From an uncultured bacterium (GTDB lineage: Bacteria > Actinomycetota > Coriobacteriia > Coriobacteriales > Coriobacteriaceae): a DNA stretch of 64,000 nucleotides. Under the pieces are notes generated by a model that saw only the letters and a list, made by a program, of their open reading frames with translations, ran no database searches and was not told the origin of the DNA. Positions within the stretch are counted from its first letter, which is position 1. Each line of letters begins with the position of its first letter. Positions 9,022 to 17,984 of the stretch are shown in pieces. Made by a program: the position numbers and the translations under genes. The DNA lies in assembly GCA_905214525.1 (NCBI GenBank), contig CAJMMN010000008.1:1-64000 (forward strand), given 5' to 3'.

Positions 9022-9657
9022 ATGACTGCACGCCTCATCGTTATGGATATCGACTCCACACTCATCAACCAGGAGGTTATCGATCTTTTGGGCGAGGAGG
9101 CCGGCGTAGGCGAGCAAGTGGCGAAGATCACTGAGCGCGCCATGCGCGGCGAGCTTGACTTTAAGCAGGCGCTCGAGGAGCGCGTGGGGCTGCTTGCCGG
9201 CTTGGACGAGAGCGTGTTCGAGCGCACGTTTGAGCGCGTGACGTTTACCCCCGGCGCGCTGGAGCTTGTGCGCTCGGCGCACAGCAAGGGCTGGAAAGTC
9301 GGCGTGGTAAGCGGCGGCTTTCACGAGGTCGCCGATAAGATCGTGGCCGCCGCGGGCATCGACTTTTGCCTCGCTAACCGCCTGGAGGTCGTGGACGGCA
9401 AGCTCACCGGTAAGTTGGCTGCGGACATTGTGACCAAGGAATCCAAGCTTATCCAGCTGCTGGACTGGGCAGTTGAGTGCGGTGTCGATATGGCCCATAC
9501 CGTCGCGATCGGCGACGGCGCCAACGACATCCCCATGATCCAGGCCGCAGGCACGGGCATCGCGTTTTGCGCCAAGCCCAAGACGCGCGAGGCCGCCCCG
9601 TTTACCATCGACGAGCGCAACCTGATGCTCGCCATGGACATCATCCTGCGCGACTAG
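9022..9657 (+). CDS. serB: Phosphoserine phosphatase
   Basis: A 211-residue HAD-family phosphatase that releases serine from phosphoserine, the last step of serine synthesis. The catalytic motif DIDST places the nucleophile at D9 and the acid at D11. The downstream motifs SGGF and GDGANDIPM complete the HAD signature. The start is put at ATG 9022, which has GGAAAGG eight bases upstream, rather than an in-frame ATG 15 codons earlier that lacks a site. No ACT domain is present, so this is the short form. The 8766-9021 gap contains no other gene I can support. Confidence 0.92.
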   Translation: MTARLIVMDIDSTLINQEVIDLLGEEAGVGEQVAKITERAMRGELDFKQALEERVGLLAGLDESVFERTFERVTFTPGALELVRSAHSKGWKVGVVSGGFHEVADKIVAAAGIDFCLANRLEVVDGKLTGKLAADIVTKESKLIQLLDWAVECGVDMAHTVAIGDGANDIPMIQAAGTGIAFCAKPKTREAAPFTIDERNLMLAMDIILRD

Positions 9658-9694
9658 TCGATCCGTCCAACAATTGGATCAGTCTGTCCTATAG

Positions 9695-9726
9695 TTTCCG
9701 AACAATTTTGTCTTAGTGTTCGGAAA
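9695..9726. promoter_or_regulatory. Candidate operator upstream of larB
   Basis: Perfect inverted repeat TTTCCGAACA (9695-9704) / TGTTCGGAAA (9717-9726) with 12-nt spacing, 45 bp before the larB start. Symmetry and position fit an operator, perhaps for the TetR-type regulator encoded at the end of this unit. No second copy was found near larA. Confidence 0.5.
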
Positions 9727-9771
9727 TATACCCTTTGAGTGCTAGACTTTGCGCCGTCGAAGGGAACATAT

Positions 9772-10554
9772 ATGGATAAGCGAGATCTTGAGCAATTGCT
9801 GAGCGACGTTGCCGGCGGAGCAGTCACCCCTGCCGACGCCCTCACGCGCATCCAGACGGCTCCGACCGCCGATTTGGGCTTTGCGCAGCTCGATCTTTCG
9901 CGCGGGGTGCGCCAGGGGGCCGGCGAGGTTGTCTACGGGGCCGGTAAAACCGCCGATCAGATTGCCGCCATTATCGAAGCACTGCGCGATGCCGGCCAGG
10001 AGCGTATCCTGGTCACGCGCCTGGATGCCGAAAAAGCCGCGCGCACCGCTGAACTTCTTGGCAACGGCATCGACCTGGGATATGTCCCGGACGCACAGCT
10101 CGCCCTCGTGGGCGGCAAGCCCTCCCCTACCGGCAACGGACGCATCGTCGTCGCCTGCGCCGGCACGAGCGACCTGCCCGTCGCCGAAGAAGCCGCGTTG
10201 ACGGCCGAGTTCTATGGCAACGAGGTCGACCGCCTCTACGACGTGGGTGTCGCCGGCCTGCACCGTCTGCTTGCGCATGCCGAGGAACTTGCCCAGGCAC
10301 AGGTGGTCATCGCCATTGCCGGCATGGAGGGCGCGTTGGCGAGCGTTATCGGCGGCCTGGTGAGCTGTCCGGTCATCGCCGTTCCCACCAGCGTGGGTTA
10401 CGGCGCGAGCTTTGGTGGCGTAGCCGCGCTGCTCGCCATGCTCAACTCCTGTGCCAGCGGCGTTTCGGTCGTCAACATCGACAACGGCTTTGGTGCCGCC
10501 TACCAGGCAAGTCTTATCAATCATCTGAGCGCCGGCACGCCCTGCGCCCGTTAA
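9772..10554 (+). CDS. larB: LarB, pyridinium-3,5-biscarboxylate synthase (nickel-pincer cofactor pathway)
   Basis: A 260-residue protein related to the PurE/AIR carboxylase fold. LarB carboxylates and hydrolyses nicotinic acid adenine dinucleotide to start the nickel-pincer nucleotide cofactor used by lactate racemase. Visible family traits are LDLSRGVRQGAGEVVYGAGK near the N-terminus and the glycine-rich C-terminal region with PTSVGYGASFGG. The start is ATG 9772, preceded by GAAGGG; the in-frame ATG eleven codons upstream has no site. It is the first gene of larB-larC-tetR, with larC starting 10 bp after its stop. Confidence 0.92.
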   Translation: MDKRDLEQLLSDVAGGAVTPADALTRIQTAPTADLGFAQLDLSRGVRQGAGEVVYGAGKTADQIAAIIEALRDAGQERILVTRLDAEKAARTAELLGNGIDLGYVPDAQLALVGGKPSPTGNGRIVVACAGTSDLPVAEEAALTAEFYGNEVDRLYDVGVAGLHRLLAHAEELAQAQVVIAIAGMEGALASVIGGLVSCPVIAVPTSVGYGASFGGVAALLAMLNSCASGVSVVNIDNGFGAAYQASLINHLSAGTPCAR

Positions 10555-10564
10555 GGAGCATTCC

Positions 10565-11482
10565 ATGTCCAATCATCAGCACACGCTTATCATCGACGGC
10601 ACCTCGGGCATCAGCGGCGATATGACCGTCGCGGCCCTGCTCGACCTAGGCGCCAGCGAGGAGCACCTGCGCGAGCAGCTCGCCACGCTGCCGGTCGACG
10701 GCTTTACGATCGCCGTCACACGCGTAAGCAAGCATGGCATCAACGCCTGCGATTTCGACGTCCAGCTTGCAGAGGAGCTCGAGAACCACGATCACGATAT
10801 GGCCTGGCTCTACGGCAACGAAGCAGCTGCCGAGCACACGCACGAGCATGAGCACCACCATCATGATCATGGCGAGCACGAACACGAGCACTGCCACGAG
10901 CATGACCATGAGGGCCACGGTCATGGCCACGAGGGTCACCATCACGCCCACCACCATCACCACCGTTCTTTGGCGGACGTCACCGCCATCATAGATGGCT
11001 CGCAGCTAAGCGATGGCGCCAAGCGTCGCGCGCTCGCCATCTTTACCGCGCTCGCCGCCGCCGAGGCCAAGGCCCACGGCAAAACGCCCGAGACCGTCAT
11101 GTTCCACGAGGTAGGCGCCGTCGATTCCATCGTCGACGTCTGCTCTGTCGCCATCTGCCTCGATGCCCTGGGTATTGAGGACATCGTGGTCGAGTCGCTC
11201 TCCGAGGGTCACGGTACCATCCGTTGTGCCCACGGTCTCATGCCCATTCCCGTCCCCGCTGTCGTCAACCTGTGCCAGGCGGGCAATATCGCCCTCACGC
11301 CCGCACCGGTCGCCGGCGAGCTCGTCACGCCCACGGGTGCCGCCATCATCGCCGCGCTGCGCACGTCCGAGCACCTGCCGGCCCGCTACCGCATCGAGGC
11401 CGTCGGCTACGGCGCCGGTAAGCGCCCCTACGAGGGCTGCTCCGGTACGCTCCGCTGCCTGCTCGTTCACGCGGACGCATAG
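10565..11482 (+). CDS. larC: LarC N-terminal part (LarC1-like) with His-rich insert, lacking the LarC2 domain
   Basis: A 305-residue nickel-insertion protein of the nickel-pincer cofactor pathway. It opens with a LarC-type TSGISGDM motif. A very His-rich segment (about residues 92-137) probably binds nickel. The family core continues with MFHEVGAVDSIVD and TPTGAAIIAAL. It stops right after VGYGAGKRPYEG...LLVHADA, where longer LarC proteins continue into the LarC2 part beginning with an ETNIDDM-like motif. No LarC2 sequence is seen in any frame downstream; the next gene starts 2 bp later. In Lactiplantibacillus plantarum full LarC is made by a frameshift between larC1 and larC2. Here the second part is either missing or elsewhere. 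Confidence 0.88.
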   Translation: MSNHQHTLIIDGTSGISGDMTVAALLDLGASEEHLREQLATLPVDGFTIAVTRVSKHGINACDFDVQLAEELENHDHDMAWLYGNEAAAEHTHEHEHHHHDHGEHEHEHCHEHDHEGHGHGHEGHHHAHHHHHRSLADVTAIIDGSQLSDGAKRRALAIFTALAAAEAKAHGKTPETVMFHEVGAVDSIVDVCSVAICLDALGIEDIVVESLSEGHGTIRCAHGLMPIPVPAVVNLCQAGNIALTPAPVAGELVTPTGAAIIAALRTSEHLPARYRIEAVGYGAGKRPYEGCSGTLRCLLVHADA

Positions 11483-11484
11483 CC

Positions 11485-12024
11485 ATGGATGCCCGCAAGG
11501 CAAAAAGCCGCGCTGCCATCGTTGCGGCGTTCTCCGAGCTGCTGCGCGAAGAGGACTACGGCAAGATCGCCGTCGGCGACATTATCGCTCGCGCCCATGT
11601 GGGTCGGGCCACGTTCTACGGCCTCTTCAAAAGCAAAGATGACCTACTGTCTGAACTCGTGAGCGACATCTGCACCCACGCCCTCGACGACGATGGCACA
11701 CCGCTCGACGACCCACTCGTGCAGGTCGAGCATATCCTCAACAACCTCTGGGAGCGCCGCCAGGGTGTACGAGCCCTCGTAGCCGGCGCCGGCTCACGCG
11801 TCTTCGCCGACTGCTTACGCAAGACCATCATGTCACGAGCAGCCGAAACCGTCCCTACCGACCCAAACGGCCCCGCCGCCACTATGAACCGAAGCTTCCT
11901 ACTACACCACATAGCCTCAAGCTTCGTAGGAATGGTCCAATGGTGGGCCTGGCACAACTTCGAAGCAAACAAAGCCGACGTAGCCAAAGACTACCTATCA
12001 GCCATTAAGCCTCTCTTCAGCTAA
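11485..12024 (+). CDS. TetR/AcrR family regulator, likely of the lar genes
   Basis: A 179-residue regulator. The N-terminal helix-turn-helix (about residues 9-52) contains KIAVGDIIARAHVGRATFYG and FKSKDDLL, the classic TetR pattern. The C-terminal half is helical with SFVGMVQWW, as in the DhaS-like group. It starts 2 bp after the larC stop, so it is translated with larB-larC and may control them, possibly through the palindrome at 9695-9726. Codon use in its second half (many codons ending in A) differs from neighbouring genes, which may point to a separate origin. The ligand is unknown. Confidence 0.85.
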   Translation: MDARKAKSRAAIVAAFSELLREEDYGKIAVGDIIARAHVGRATFYGLFKSKDDLLSELVSDICTHALDDDGTPLDDPLVQVEHILNNLWERRQGVRALVAGAGSRVFADCLRKTIMSRAAETVPTDPNGPAATMNRSFLLHHIASSFVGMVQWWAWHNFEANKADVAKDYLSAIKPLFS

Positions 12025-12180
12025 GTAAGAAGCCCATCCCAAAGCATCGCCCCAACCCAAGCCGCCACGCATCCCAAAGCGTCACTCGCGCTTCAACGCC
12101 CCCAGCAGCGACAAGCCCCTCCCATCCAAATTCAGATATATATGTTGGGTTGCTTGTTCCAACGCGACTAAGATCCCGCA

Positions 12181-12305
12181 GCTGGCCGCATGGGGTAACT
12201 TCCCAGCGCATTCCGCAGGACGCAAAAAGGCTCGCCGCACGAAGTGCGCAGCGAGCCTTTTTGCATGTCCGAGGACGCGCTGGGAAGTTACCCCATGCGG
12301 CCAGC
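12181..12305. repeat. Long inverted repeat A with terminator-like core
   Basis: Perfect 29-bp outer arms (12181-12209 and 12277-12305). Inside are a 14-bp stem (12222-12235 with 12251-12264) and an apical hairpin CGCACGAAGTGCG (12236-12248). The inner stem carries A/T runs on its outer side, so it can end transcription from both tetR (+) and larD (-). It shares its core with the repeat at 14766-14892 but not its outer arms. The rest of the 12025-12326 gap shows short direct repeats (catcccaaagc) and no gene. Confidence 0.85.
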
Positions 12306-12326
12306 GGACAACTATGTAGCCTCAGA

Positions 12327-13058
12327 CTAGAACATGCCCAAGAAACCATGCACAAACAGCGCGGCCACAATAGCACCGACAAACGGCGCGATGCCAGGAA
12401 CAAGCAGGCCATACTTCCAGTTGTTGTCAGCCTTGTTCTTAATCGGCAGCACCTGATAGGCCATGCGAGGACCAAGGTCACGTGCCTGGTTCATGGCGAA
12501 GCCGGTGATGCCGCCCATGCCCATGCCAACAGCCCAAACAATCAGACCGACGCAGATGGCGAGCATCAGAACGTTCTCGCCGGCGCGGCTAGCGGCAGCA
12601 AGGATGGCGCTGATGAACACAAAGGTGCAGATAGCCTCGCAGAAGAAGTTACGGGCATAGTTGGTACCCTCGGTGGTGGGGTTGGTCGAGAAAATGTTGC
12701 GCTGGGCAATGGGGTCGACGACGCCCTCGGAAGCCTTGAACTCATCGGCATACATAAACCAAGCGATTACGGCACCCACAAAGCCGCCGAGCATATCGGC
12801 AAGCATAAAGGGGATGCAGTTGCCCCACGGCACCAAGCCGACGATGCACTGGGCAAGCACCATAGCCGGGTTCATGCACACGGCGCCGCCAAAGACAAAC
12901 AGGCAGACCGAGATGCCAAAAGACCAAGTGGTGATGGCAAACATGTGACCGGAGCCCTGATACTTGGTGCCTTTGAGCACGGTATCGCAGTGCACGCCCA
13001 CGCCAAAGACGATCATGAGGGCCGTCGCGCCGAATTCGCAGAGGAGTTTGGTAAGCAT
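12327..13058 (-). CDS. larD: MIP family channel, LarD-like lactate/glycerol facilitator
   Basis: A 243-residue aquaglyceroporin with about six membrane segments plus two half-helices. The first half-helix carries the NPA box (CMNPAMV). The second has NQA (AMNQARDLGPR) instead of NPA, with the following Arg kept. The D after NQAR resembles the glycerol-permeable group. In L. plantarum LarD speeds lactic acid transport for the racemase. Placement 49 bp after larA supports the same role here. A plain glycerol facilitator is the alternative. The Pro-to-Gln change in the second box is unusual. Confidence 0.82.
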   Translation of the reverse strand: MLTKLLCEFGATALMIVFGVGVHCDTVLKGTKYQGSGHMFAITTWSFGISVCLFVFGGAVCMNPAMVLAQCIVGLVPWGNCIPFMLADMLGGFVGAVIAWFMYADEFKASEGVVDPIAQRNIFSTNPTTEGTNYARNFFCEAICTFVFISAILAAASRAGENVLMLAICVGLIVWAVGMGMGGITGFAMNQARDLGPRMAYQVLPIKNKADNNWKYGLLVPGIAPFVGAIVAALFVHGFLGMF

Positions 13059-13107
13059 AAAACCTTATCTTTCTTATCGGTTACAAACGATTCGTTTAAG
13101 CCGCGCA

Positions 13108-14385
13108 CTAGTGCTGTGCGACGACAACACCCAGGCCATCGGGGATGACGGCGACCTTGGCGTCGGCACCCTTCATCTCAAAGGCGAGCTTGAGCGCCTC
13201 CTCGAGGGTGTTGACCGGCGTCATGTGCATATCCTTGAGCATCTGGTGATCGCACAGGTCGGTAACCATGATCACGGGGTGATGTGCCAGGATGCGAGCG
13301 AAAATCTGGCTCGTCCACTGGTCGGGCAGGGTCTCGTCCTTGGGACGATCGATGCAGGCGCGCTCAAACTCCGCCGGATCGTTGTCGGCGATGTTGTGAT
13401 AGAAGCCCTCGCCGCCGTGACCGTCGGCACAACCAGCGACATCGATAATCACGCCACCCTCGGGAAGCGTGGCCTCGGCAGCGCACATGCCCTTCACGGC
13501 CTGGTAGATATTCTGGTCGAGCGGGTAGCCGCCGTTGGTGGTGATGGCGATCTCGCACTCGACGGGCTCAACGCCGGCAAGGCTCTTCACGAACTCGCAG
13601 CCAGCCTCGTGCGCCTTGTGGATGTCGCCGGCAAAGGAGCCAATGACCTCGTGCTTGCCGTTGAGCACCACGTTGAGCACAAAGGCAAGGTGGGCCATCT
13701 CAGCGGCGGCAAACATGTCCTCGCTCACGTGGTTGTGGCACAGGTTGCCGGCGCGCGAATGGGAATCGTTCACAAACTGGCCGTTGTGGTTGTACATGAT
13801 GGTCTTGTAGCTGGCGATGCCAGGCAGGACGGACTTGCGGCTGCCAGAGAAACCGGCAAAGAAGTGCGGCTCAATGAAGCCCTCGGCAAGCAGCAGATCG
13901 CAATCGGCAGCAATCTTGTTGATGATGCACTCGCCACCAGAAGGCAGGGTGCCGATCTTTTTCATCATGCTGTCGTCAGTCGCGACGTGCATAACGATTT
14001 CCTCGTTGGCAACGATCTCCTCGCCATACTTGTTGACGAGCTCCTCGTGCGTCGACGGACGGTGCATACCCGTAGCAACCAGAATGCGAACGCGCGCCTC
14101 AGGCGCAGCGGAGTGGATGTGATGCAGCAGAATAGGCATCGTCACACGCGAGGGAACGGGACGCGTATGATCGGAGCTAATGATGACAATATCCTTCTTG
14201 CCAGCACAAAGCTCCTCGAGCGAAGGCGAGCCATAAGGGTTGGCAAGCGACTCCTCTACTAGCTCTTCCTGCGATTTCGTGGTCTTAAACTCGTTTTGAT
14301 GACCTTCCATCACACCCGCGAAGTTCTTATCCTCGAGCTCCAGATGCAACGTCTTGTGGTCAAACGGCAGTTCACATTCAAACAA
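13108..14385 (-). CDS. larA: Nickel-dependent lactate racemase LarA
   Basis: A 425-residue enzyme that interconverts L- and D-lactate using a tethered nickel-pincer nucleotide. Key segments are SSDHTRPVPS (active-site His), EPHFFAGFSGSRKS with the His and the Lys that binds the cofactor, and NDSHSRAGN. The start is taken as TTG 14385 (MFECELPFDHKT), with GGAAGAGGG upstream; this gives the normal family length, whereas longer readings add about 53 residues of low-quality sequence. A substrate other than lactate is possible, as LarA homologues vary. larE, also needed for the cofactor, is not in this window. Confidence 0.9.
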   Translation of the reverse strand: MFECELPFDHKTLHLELEDKNFAGVMEGHQNEFKTTKSQEELVEESLANPYGSPSLEELCAGKKDIVIISSDHTRPVPSRVTMPILLHHIHSAAPEARVRILVATGMHRPSTHEELVNKYGEEIVANEEIVMHVATDDSMMKKIGTLPSGGECIINKIAADCDLLLAEGFIEPHFFAGFSGSRKSVLPGIASYKTIMYNHNGQFVNDSHSRAGNLCHNHVSEDMFAAAEMAHLAFVLNVVLNGKHEVIGSFAGDIHKAHEAGCEFVKSLAGVEPVECEIAITTNGGYPLDQNIYQAVKGMCAAEATLPEGGVIIDVAGCADGHGGEGFYHNIADNDPAEFERACIDRPKDETLPDQWTSQIFARILAHHPVIMVTDLCDHQMLKDMHMTPVNTLEEALKLAFEMKGADAKVAVIPDGLGVVVAQH

Positions 14386-14765
14386 TGACGAGCGCCCTCT
14401 TCCTTTCAACTGACACACTAGATAAACCGTTGGAAGGATACGCCGCTCACCGAAAAACACCACCGTCCACCGACTCATTAACACAACGTTCATATTTGAC
14501 CCACAACAAAACAACCGCGATCCCAAACGGGACCGCGGCCGCAACAGTCATAAGGCGAGAAGCGCCAAATGCGCCACCGAGATAAACCCCATCCAAAACG
14601 CGCGTAGCGCACTTTATTTTCATCAGCTTTAATCCCCGAAGACCGAGGACGAAGGGACCCGATGGGTTTCCCTCCGAATGCATTCCGCAGCACGAAGCCC
14701 TTTCCAAACGCGCGAAGCGCGCCATTATTCCCCCAGCAGTAATCCGCCGAAGACCGGACATCGCA
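14386..14765. other. Intergenic region upstream of larA with decayed repeat fragments
   Basis: No gene recognised. Holds short GC-rich palindromes (for example about 14598-14611 and 14708-14721) and fragments resembling the core of the long inverted repeats, such as attccgcag and gaccgaggacg. These look like eroded copies of the same element. The larA promoter must lie here, but I could not fix it. Confidence 0.5.
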
Positions 14766-14892
14766 GGGCCCGCCATCAGTTTACTTTTAGGCACACTCCG
14801 CAGGACGCAAGAAGCCCTCGCCGCACGAAGTGCGCAGCGAGGGCTTCTTGCATGTCCGAGGACGTGCCTAAAAGTAAACTGATGGCGGGCCC
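14766..14892. repeat. Long inverted repeat B with terminator-like core
   Basis: Perfect 29-bp outer arms (14766-14794 and 14864-14892) around a 69-bp core. The core holds a stem with GCAAGAAGCCCTCGC and the apical hairpin CGCACGAAGTGCG. Core constants (CCGCAGGACGCAA, TGCATGTCCGAGGACG) match inverted repeat A, while the arms differ. It lies 21 bp past the ppc stop and can serve as its terminator. Confidence 0.85.
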
Positions 14893-14913
14893 GGACGACT
14901 ACAGGGCTATCGA

Positions 14914-17739
14914 TTACCCCGTGTTCTGCAATCCTGCCGAGACGCCGGTCACAGTCGAAAGAATCAGGCTCATGTACTCAGCCTTCTTCTCCTCGGCCAT
15001 CTCGTCCTGGTTCATACGCACCTCGCGAAGGGCGCGGACCTGGGCGATGGACAGGGCGTCGACGTAGGGGTTGCGCACGCGAACGGCGCAGCCGAGCACG
15101 CGGCGGCGCTGCAGCGGCCATTCGTCACCGACGATGGCAAGGACCCACTTACGGGTGAGTTGCATCTCGGTAAAGACCTTCTTGGACAGATCCTGGCGAT
15201 CGCCCAGGTGCAGATACATCTTGGCGATGCGCTGGTCGGTCTTGGCGATCGACATCTCGATGTTGTCGATAAAGGTGCGGAAGAACGGCCACTCCTGGTA
15301 GGCAGCCTTAAGCTGGTCAAGATCGCCAAGCTGCTCGCAGGCGGTGCCCAGGCCGTACCAAGCGGCAAGGTTAATGCGCGCCTGGCTCCAGCTGAAGATC
15401 CACGGAATGGTACGCAGGTCGTCGAGCGACTTGGCGCCCAGACCGCGCTTGGCCGGACGCGAGCCAATCGGCAGCAGGCCAACCTCGGTCAGCGGCGTCA
15501 CGGTCGAGAACCACGGCGTAAAGTCATCGGTGTGCAGCAGGTCCAGATAGCGTTCGTGGCTTACGGCGTTGAGCTTCTCTGCCATATCCCAGAACTTCTG
15601 CGTGGTCTCGGTGTTAATCTTCTCGACGCTCGGGGCCGACTGCAAAAGCGTTGCGGCGGCAACGGACTCAACATGGCGCTGAGCCAGCGTGCGGTTGCCA
15701 TAACGGGCAAAGATGACCTCGCCCTGCTCGGTAAGTTTAAAGAAGCAGTTGACCGAACCCTTGGGCTGAGCCAGCACGGCCTTGTTGGCCGGGCCGCCGC
15801 CACGGCCCACGGCGCCGCCACGACCGTGCATGAGCACCAGATCGATATCGTTTTTCTCTGCCCACTTGGCGATGCGCTCCTGCGCGGAGTGCAGCGCGAG
15901 CATGGCCGTGGTAGGACCGGCATCCTTGGAGGAGTCGGAGTAGCCCAGCATGACCTCCATGCGGCGATTGGTCTGGGCAAGGCGCTTCTGCACCACGGGC
16001 AGCGCGAGCATCTGATCGAGCACGTCGACGCAGCCCTCGAGGTCCTCGAGCTGCTCGAACAGCGGAATCACGTCAAGTTCGGGGACGTCTTCCTCGTGCG
16101 CGAAGGACAGGTGGGCCAGCTCAAAGACATCGGCCACATGCTGGGCGCTCTTGGTAAACGAGATGATGTAGCGGTGGGCCATCTTCTTGCCGTAGCGCTT
16201 TTGGATGGAGCCGATGGCACGGAAGGTATCGATGACCTCGCGCGTCATGGGCTGCAGGTCGCCATGGATACCGTTCTCGTGGATATCCTTGAGGGCGCGG
16301 GCGTGCACCACGGAGTGCTGACGGAACTCCATCTCGACCATATGGAAGCCGAAGGACTCGACCTGCCAGATGATGGTCTGGACCGGGCCGTAGGCAGCAC
16401 GGACGGCACCGCAGGCGGCCAGCGAGCGCTGGACGACGCGCAGGTCCTCCAGGAACTCATCGGCGCTGTGGTACATGGTGTCGGTGATGCGACGGACGGT
16501 GGCGTTGAGTCGGTCTGCCATGACGAGCATGACGGCGCGATGCGGCTCGTGCTCGGAGATCAGCTCGGCGCGTGCCGTGTACTGGGTGCTCATCTCGACC
16601 TGATGGTTCCACAGGTTGATGAGCTCGGCAGACGGCTTGCTGTAGGTGGCCTCGAGCGTGAGGTTGCGGCCGATGCGGCGGCACTTGTCCTCGAGCTTGA
16701 GCACCATGTGGGTGAAGTATTTGGCGGCGACCTCACGGCTCACCTTGGCGGTGACGTTGGGGTTACCGTCGCGGTCGGAACCGATCCAGCTGCCGGGATG
16801 GAAGAAAGCCGGGCACAGCGGCGGCACGGTACCGGCCTTGTCGCCCAGCACCCAGTCGTCAAAACGACGATAGATGACGGGGATAACGTCGAACAGCGTG
16901 TTATCGAAGATGTCGATGATGGTATCGGCTTCCTCGACCGGCGTGGGCTTCTTGAGCGCGATGGGGCTCGTACGCACCAGGGCGTCGATCTCCTGCAGCA
17001 TATGGCGCTCGTTCTCCACCAGGTCGGAGCCGCCCAGACGCGGACGCTCCTCCAGCAGGTTGGAGATACGGCGAATCTTGCCCTCGACGGCCTTGCGACG
17101 GGCTTCGGTGGGATGTGCGGTAAAGACAGGGTGGAACTCAAGCTTGCCGAGCAGCTCGTTGGCGCCCTCGACACCCATCTCGTTTACCAACTGGTGATAG
17201 GCGACGGTGAGTTCGTTGGCGGGATCGACCTCGGTATCGGTCGACGCACCGGCCTCGCGCTCGCGCAGCTGCGCCACGCGGTAATTCTCCTCCGACAGGT
17301 TTGCCAGATGGAAGAAGCTCGTAAAGGCGCGGACGATAACCTGCTGTTTATCGAGCGGCAGGCTGTCGATCAGATCGACGACTTCGCGAAACGCCACGGC
17401 GGTGGGCTCGTCGGCAGTGGGCACGCCCTGCTCGTCGACGGACTCATCGGCAGCACGGCTACCGGGGTTGCCGGCATTGGCCACAATCTCGGCTGTCAAA
17501 ATCTTGTCGAACAGGTCCGCGATCTCGGGATCATACTCGCTAAGCACACGGCGCTCCAGGCGCAAGAACAGCGCCAGATTGTCGCGCAGCTCCTCGGGGA
17601 TCTCGATCTCGGCGAGACGCTCCTTGGACTCGGCATTCGAGCCGATTCGGTTAACGAGGCGGTTGACCACGGCAGCGACGCGCGCCGCGGCTTCGGGTAC
17701 AGACTGGTTGCTTAGGTTCTCAGCCACGTTTCCTCCCAT
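14914..17739 (-). CDS. ppc: Phosphoenolpyruvate carboxylase
   Basis: A 941-residue enzyme that makes oxaloacetate from phosphoenolpyruvate and bicarbonate to refill the TCA branch. The catalytic His lies in VFTAHPTEARR. Substrate loops GSDRDGNPNVT, GYSDSSKDAG and MHGRGGAVGRGGGP are present, and the protein ends with the conserved QNTG. Length is typical of bacteria. Two starts are possible: ATG 17739 with AAGGAGG almost touching it, or GTG 17727 with GGGAGG four bases upstream. They differ by four residues. Confidence 0.96.
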   Translation of the reverse strand: MGGNVAENLSNQSVPEAAARVAAVVNRLVNRIGSNAESKERLAEIEIPEELRDNLALFLRLERRVLSEYDPEIADLFDKILTAEIVANAGNPGSRAADESVDEQGVPTADEPTAVAFREVVDLIDSLPLDKQQVIVRAFTSFFHLANLSEENYRVAQLREREAGASTDTEVDPANELTVAYHQLVNEMGVEGANELLGKLEFHPVFTAHPTEARRKAVEGKIRRISNLLEERPRLGGSDLVENERHMLQEIDALVRTSPIALKKPTPVEEADTIIDIFDNTLFDVIPVIYRRFDDWVLGDKAGTVPPLCPAFFHPGSWIGSDRDGNPNVTAKVSREVAAKYFTHMVLKLEDKCRRIGRNLTLEATYSKPSAELINLWNHQVEMSTQYTARAELISEHEPHRAVMLVMADRLNATVRRITDTMYHSADEFLEDLRVVQRSLAACGAVRAAYGPVQTIIWQVESFGFHMVEMEFRQHSVVHARALKDIHENGIHGDLQPMTREVIDTFRAIGSIQKRYGKKMAHRYIISFTKSAQHVADVFELAHLSFAHEEDVPELDVIPLFEQLEDLEGCVDVLDQMLALPVVQKRLAQTNRRMEVMLGYSDSSKDAGPTTAMLALHSAQERIAKWAEKNDIDLVLMHGRGGAVGRGGGPANKAVLAQPKGSVNCFFKLTEQGEVIFARYGNRTLAQRHVESVAAATLLQSAPSVEKINTETTQKFWDMAEKLNAVSHERYLDLLHTDDFTPWFSTVTPLTEVGLLPIGSRPAKRGLGAKSLDDLRTIPWIFSWSQARINLAAWYGLGTACEQLGDLDQLKAAYQEWPFFRTFIDNIEMSIAKTDQRIAKMYLHLGDRQDLSKKVFTEMQLTRKWVLAIVGDEWPLQRRRVLGCAVRVRNPYVDALSIAQVRALREVRMNQDEMAEEKKAEYMSLILSTVTGVSAGLQNTG

Positions 17740-17891
17740 TCCTCCTTCTATGCACGTAACATGCGGTATCCATTATAGGCACTCGGCAAAAACTTTCGGA
17801 GCTGATTGCGCTTTACCACACAAAAGTATTTTCTGCATTGCAAGGGTTTTTGCCCCAAATGGTCGTATTTCTCGGTGGACGGCATATGCAA

Positions 17892-17927
17892 ACGGGGGCA
17901 TTCCGCATAAATGCGAAACACCCCCGT
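17892..17927 (-). terminator. hisS terminator
   Basis: Stem ACGGGGG/CCCCCGT (17892-17898 with 17921-17927) around an inner CGCA/TGCG hairpin, with a short T-run on the minus strand. It lies 58 bp past the hisS stop. The rest of 17740-17984 shows no gene. Confidence 0.6.
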
Positions 17928-17984
17928 AACAATCGCTCTCCATGAGCAGGGCACGTTAGCAGGCCCGCAGCTCAAAAAGATGCG

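Noticed and set aside
10646..10963. Frame on the minus strand with a long Val/Met-rich hydrophobic product.
   Set aside because: It is the antisense of the His-rich segment of larC.
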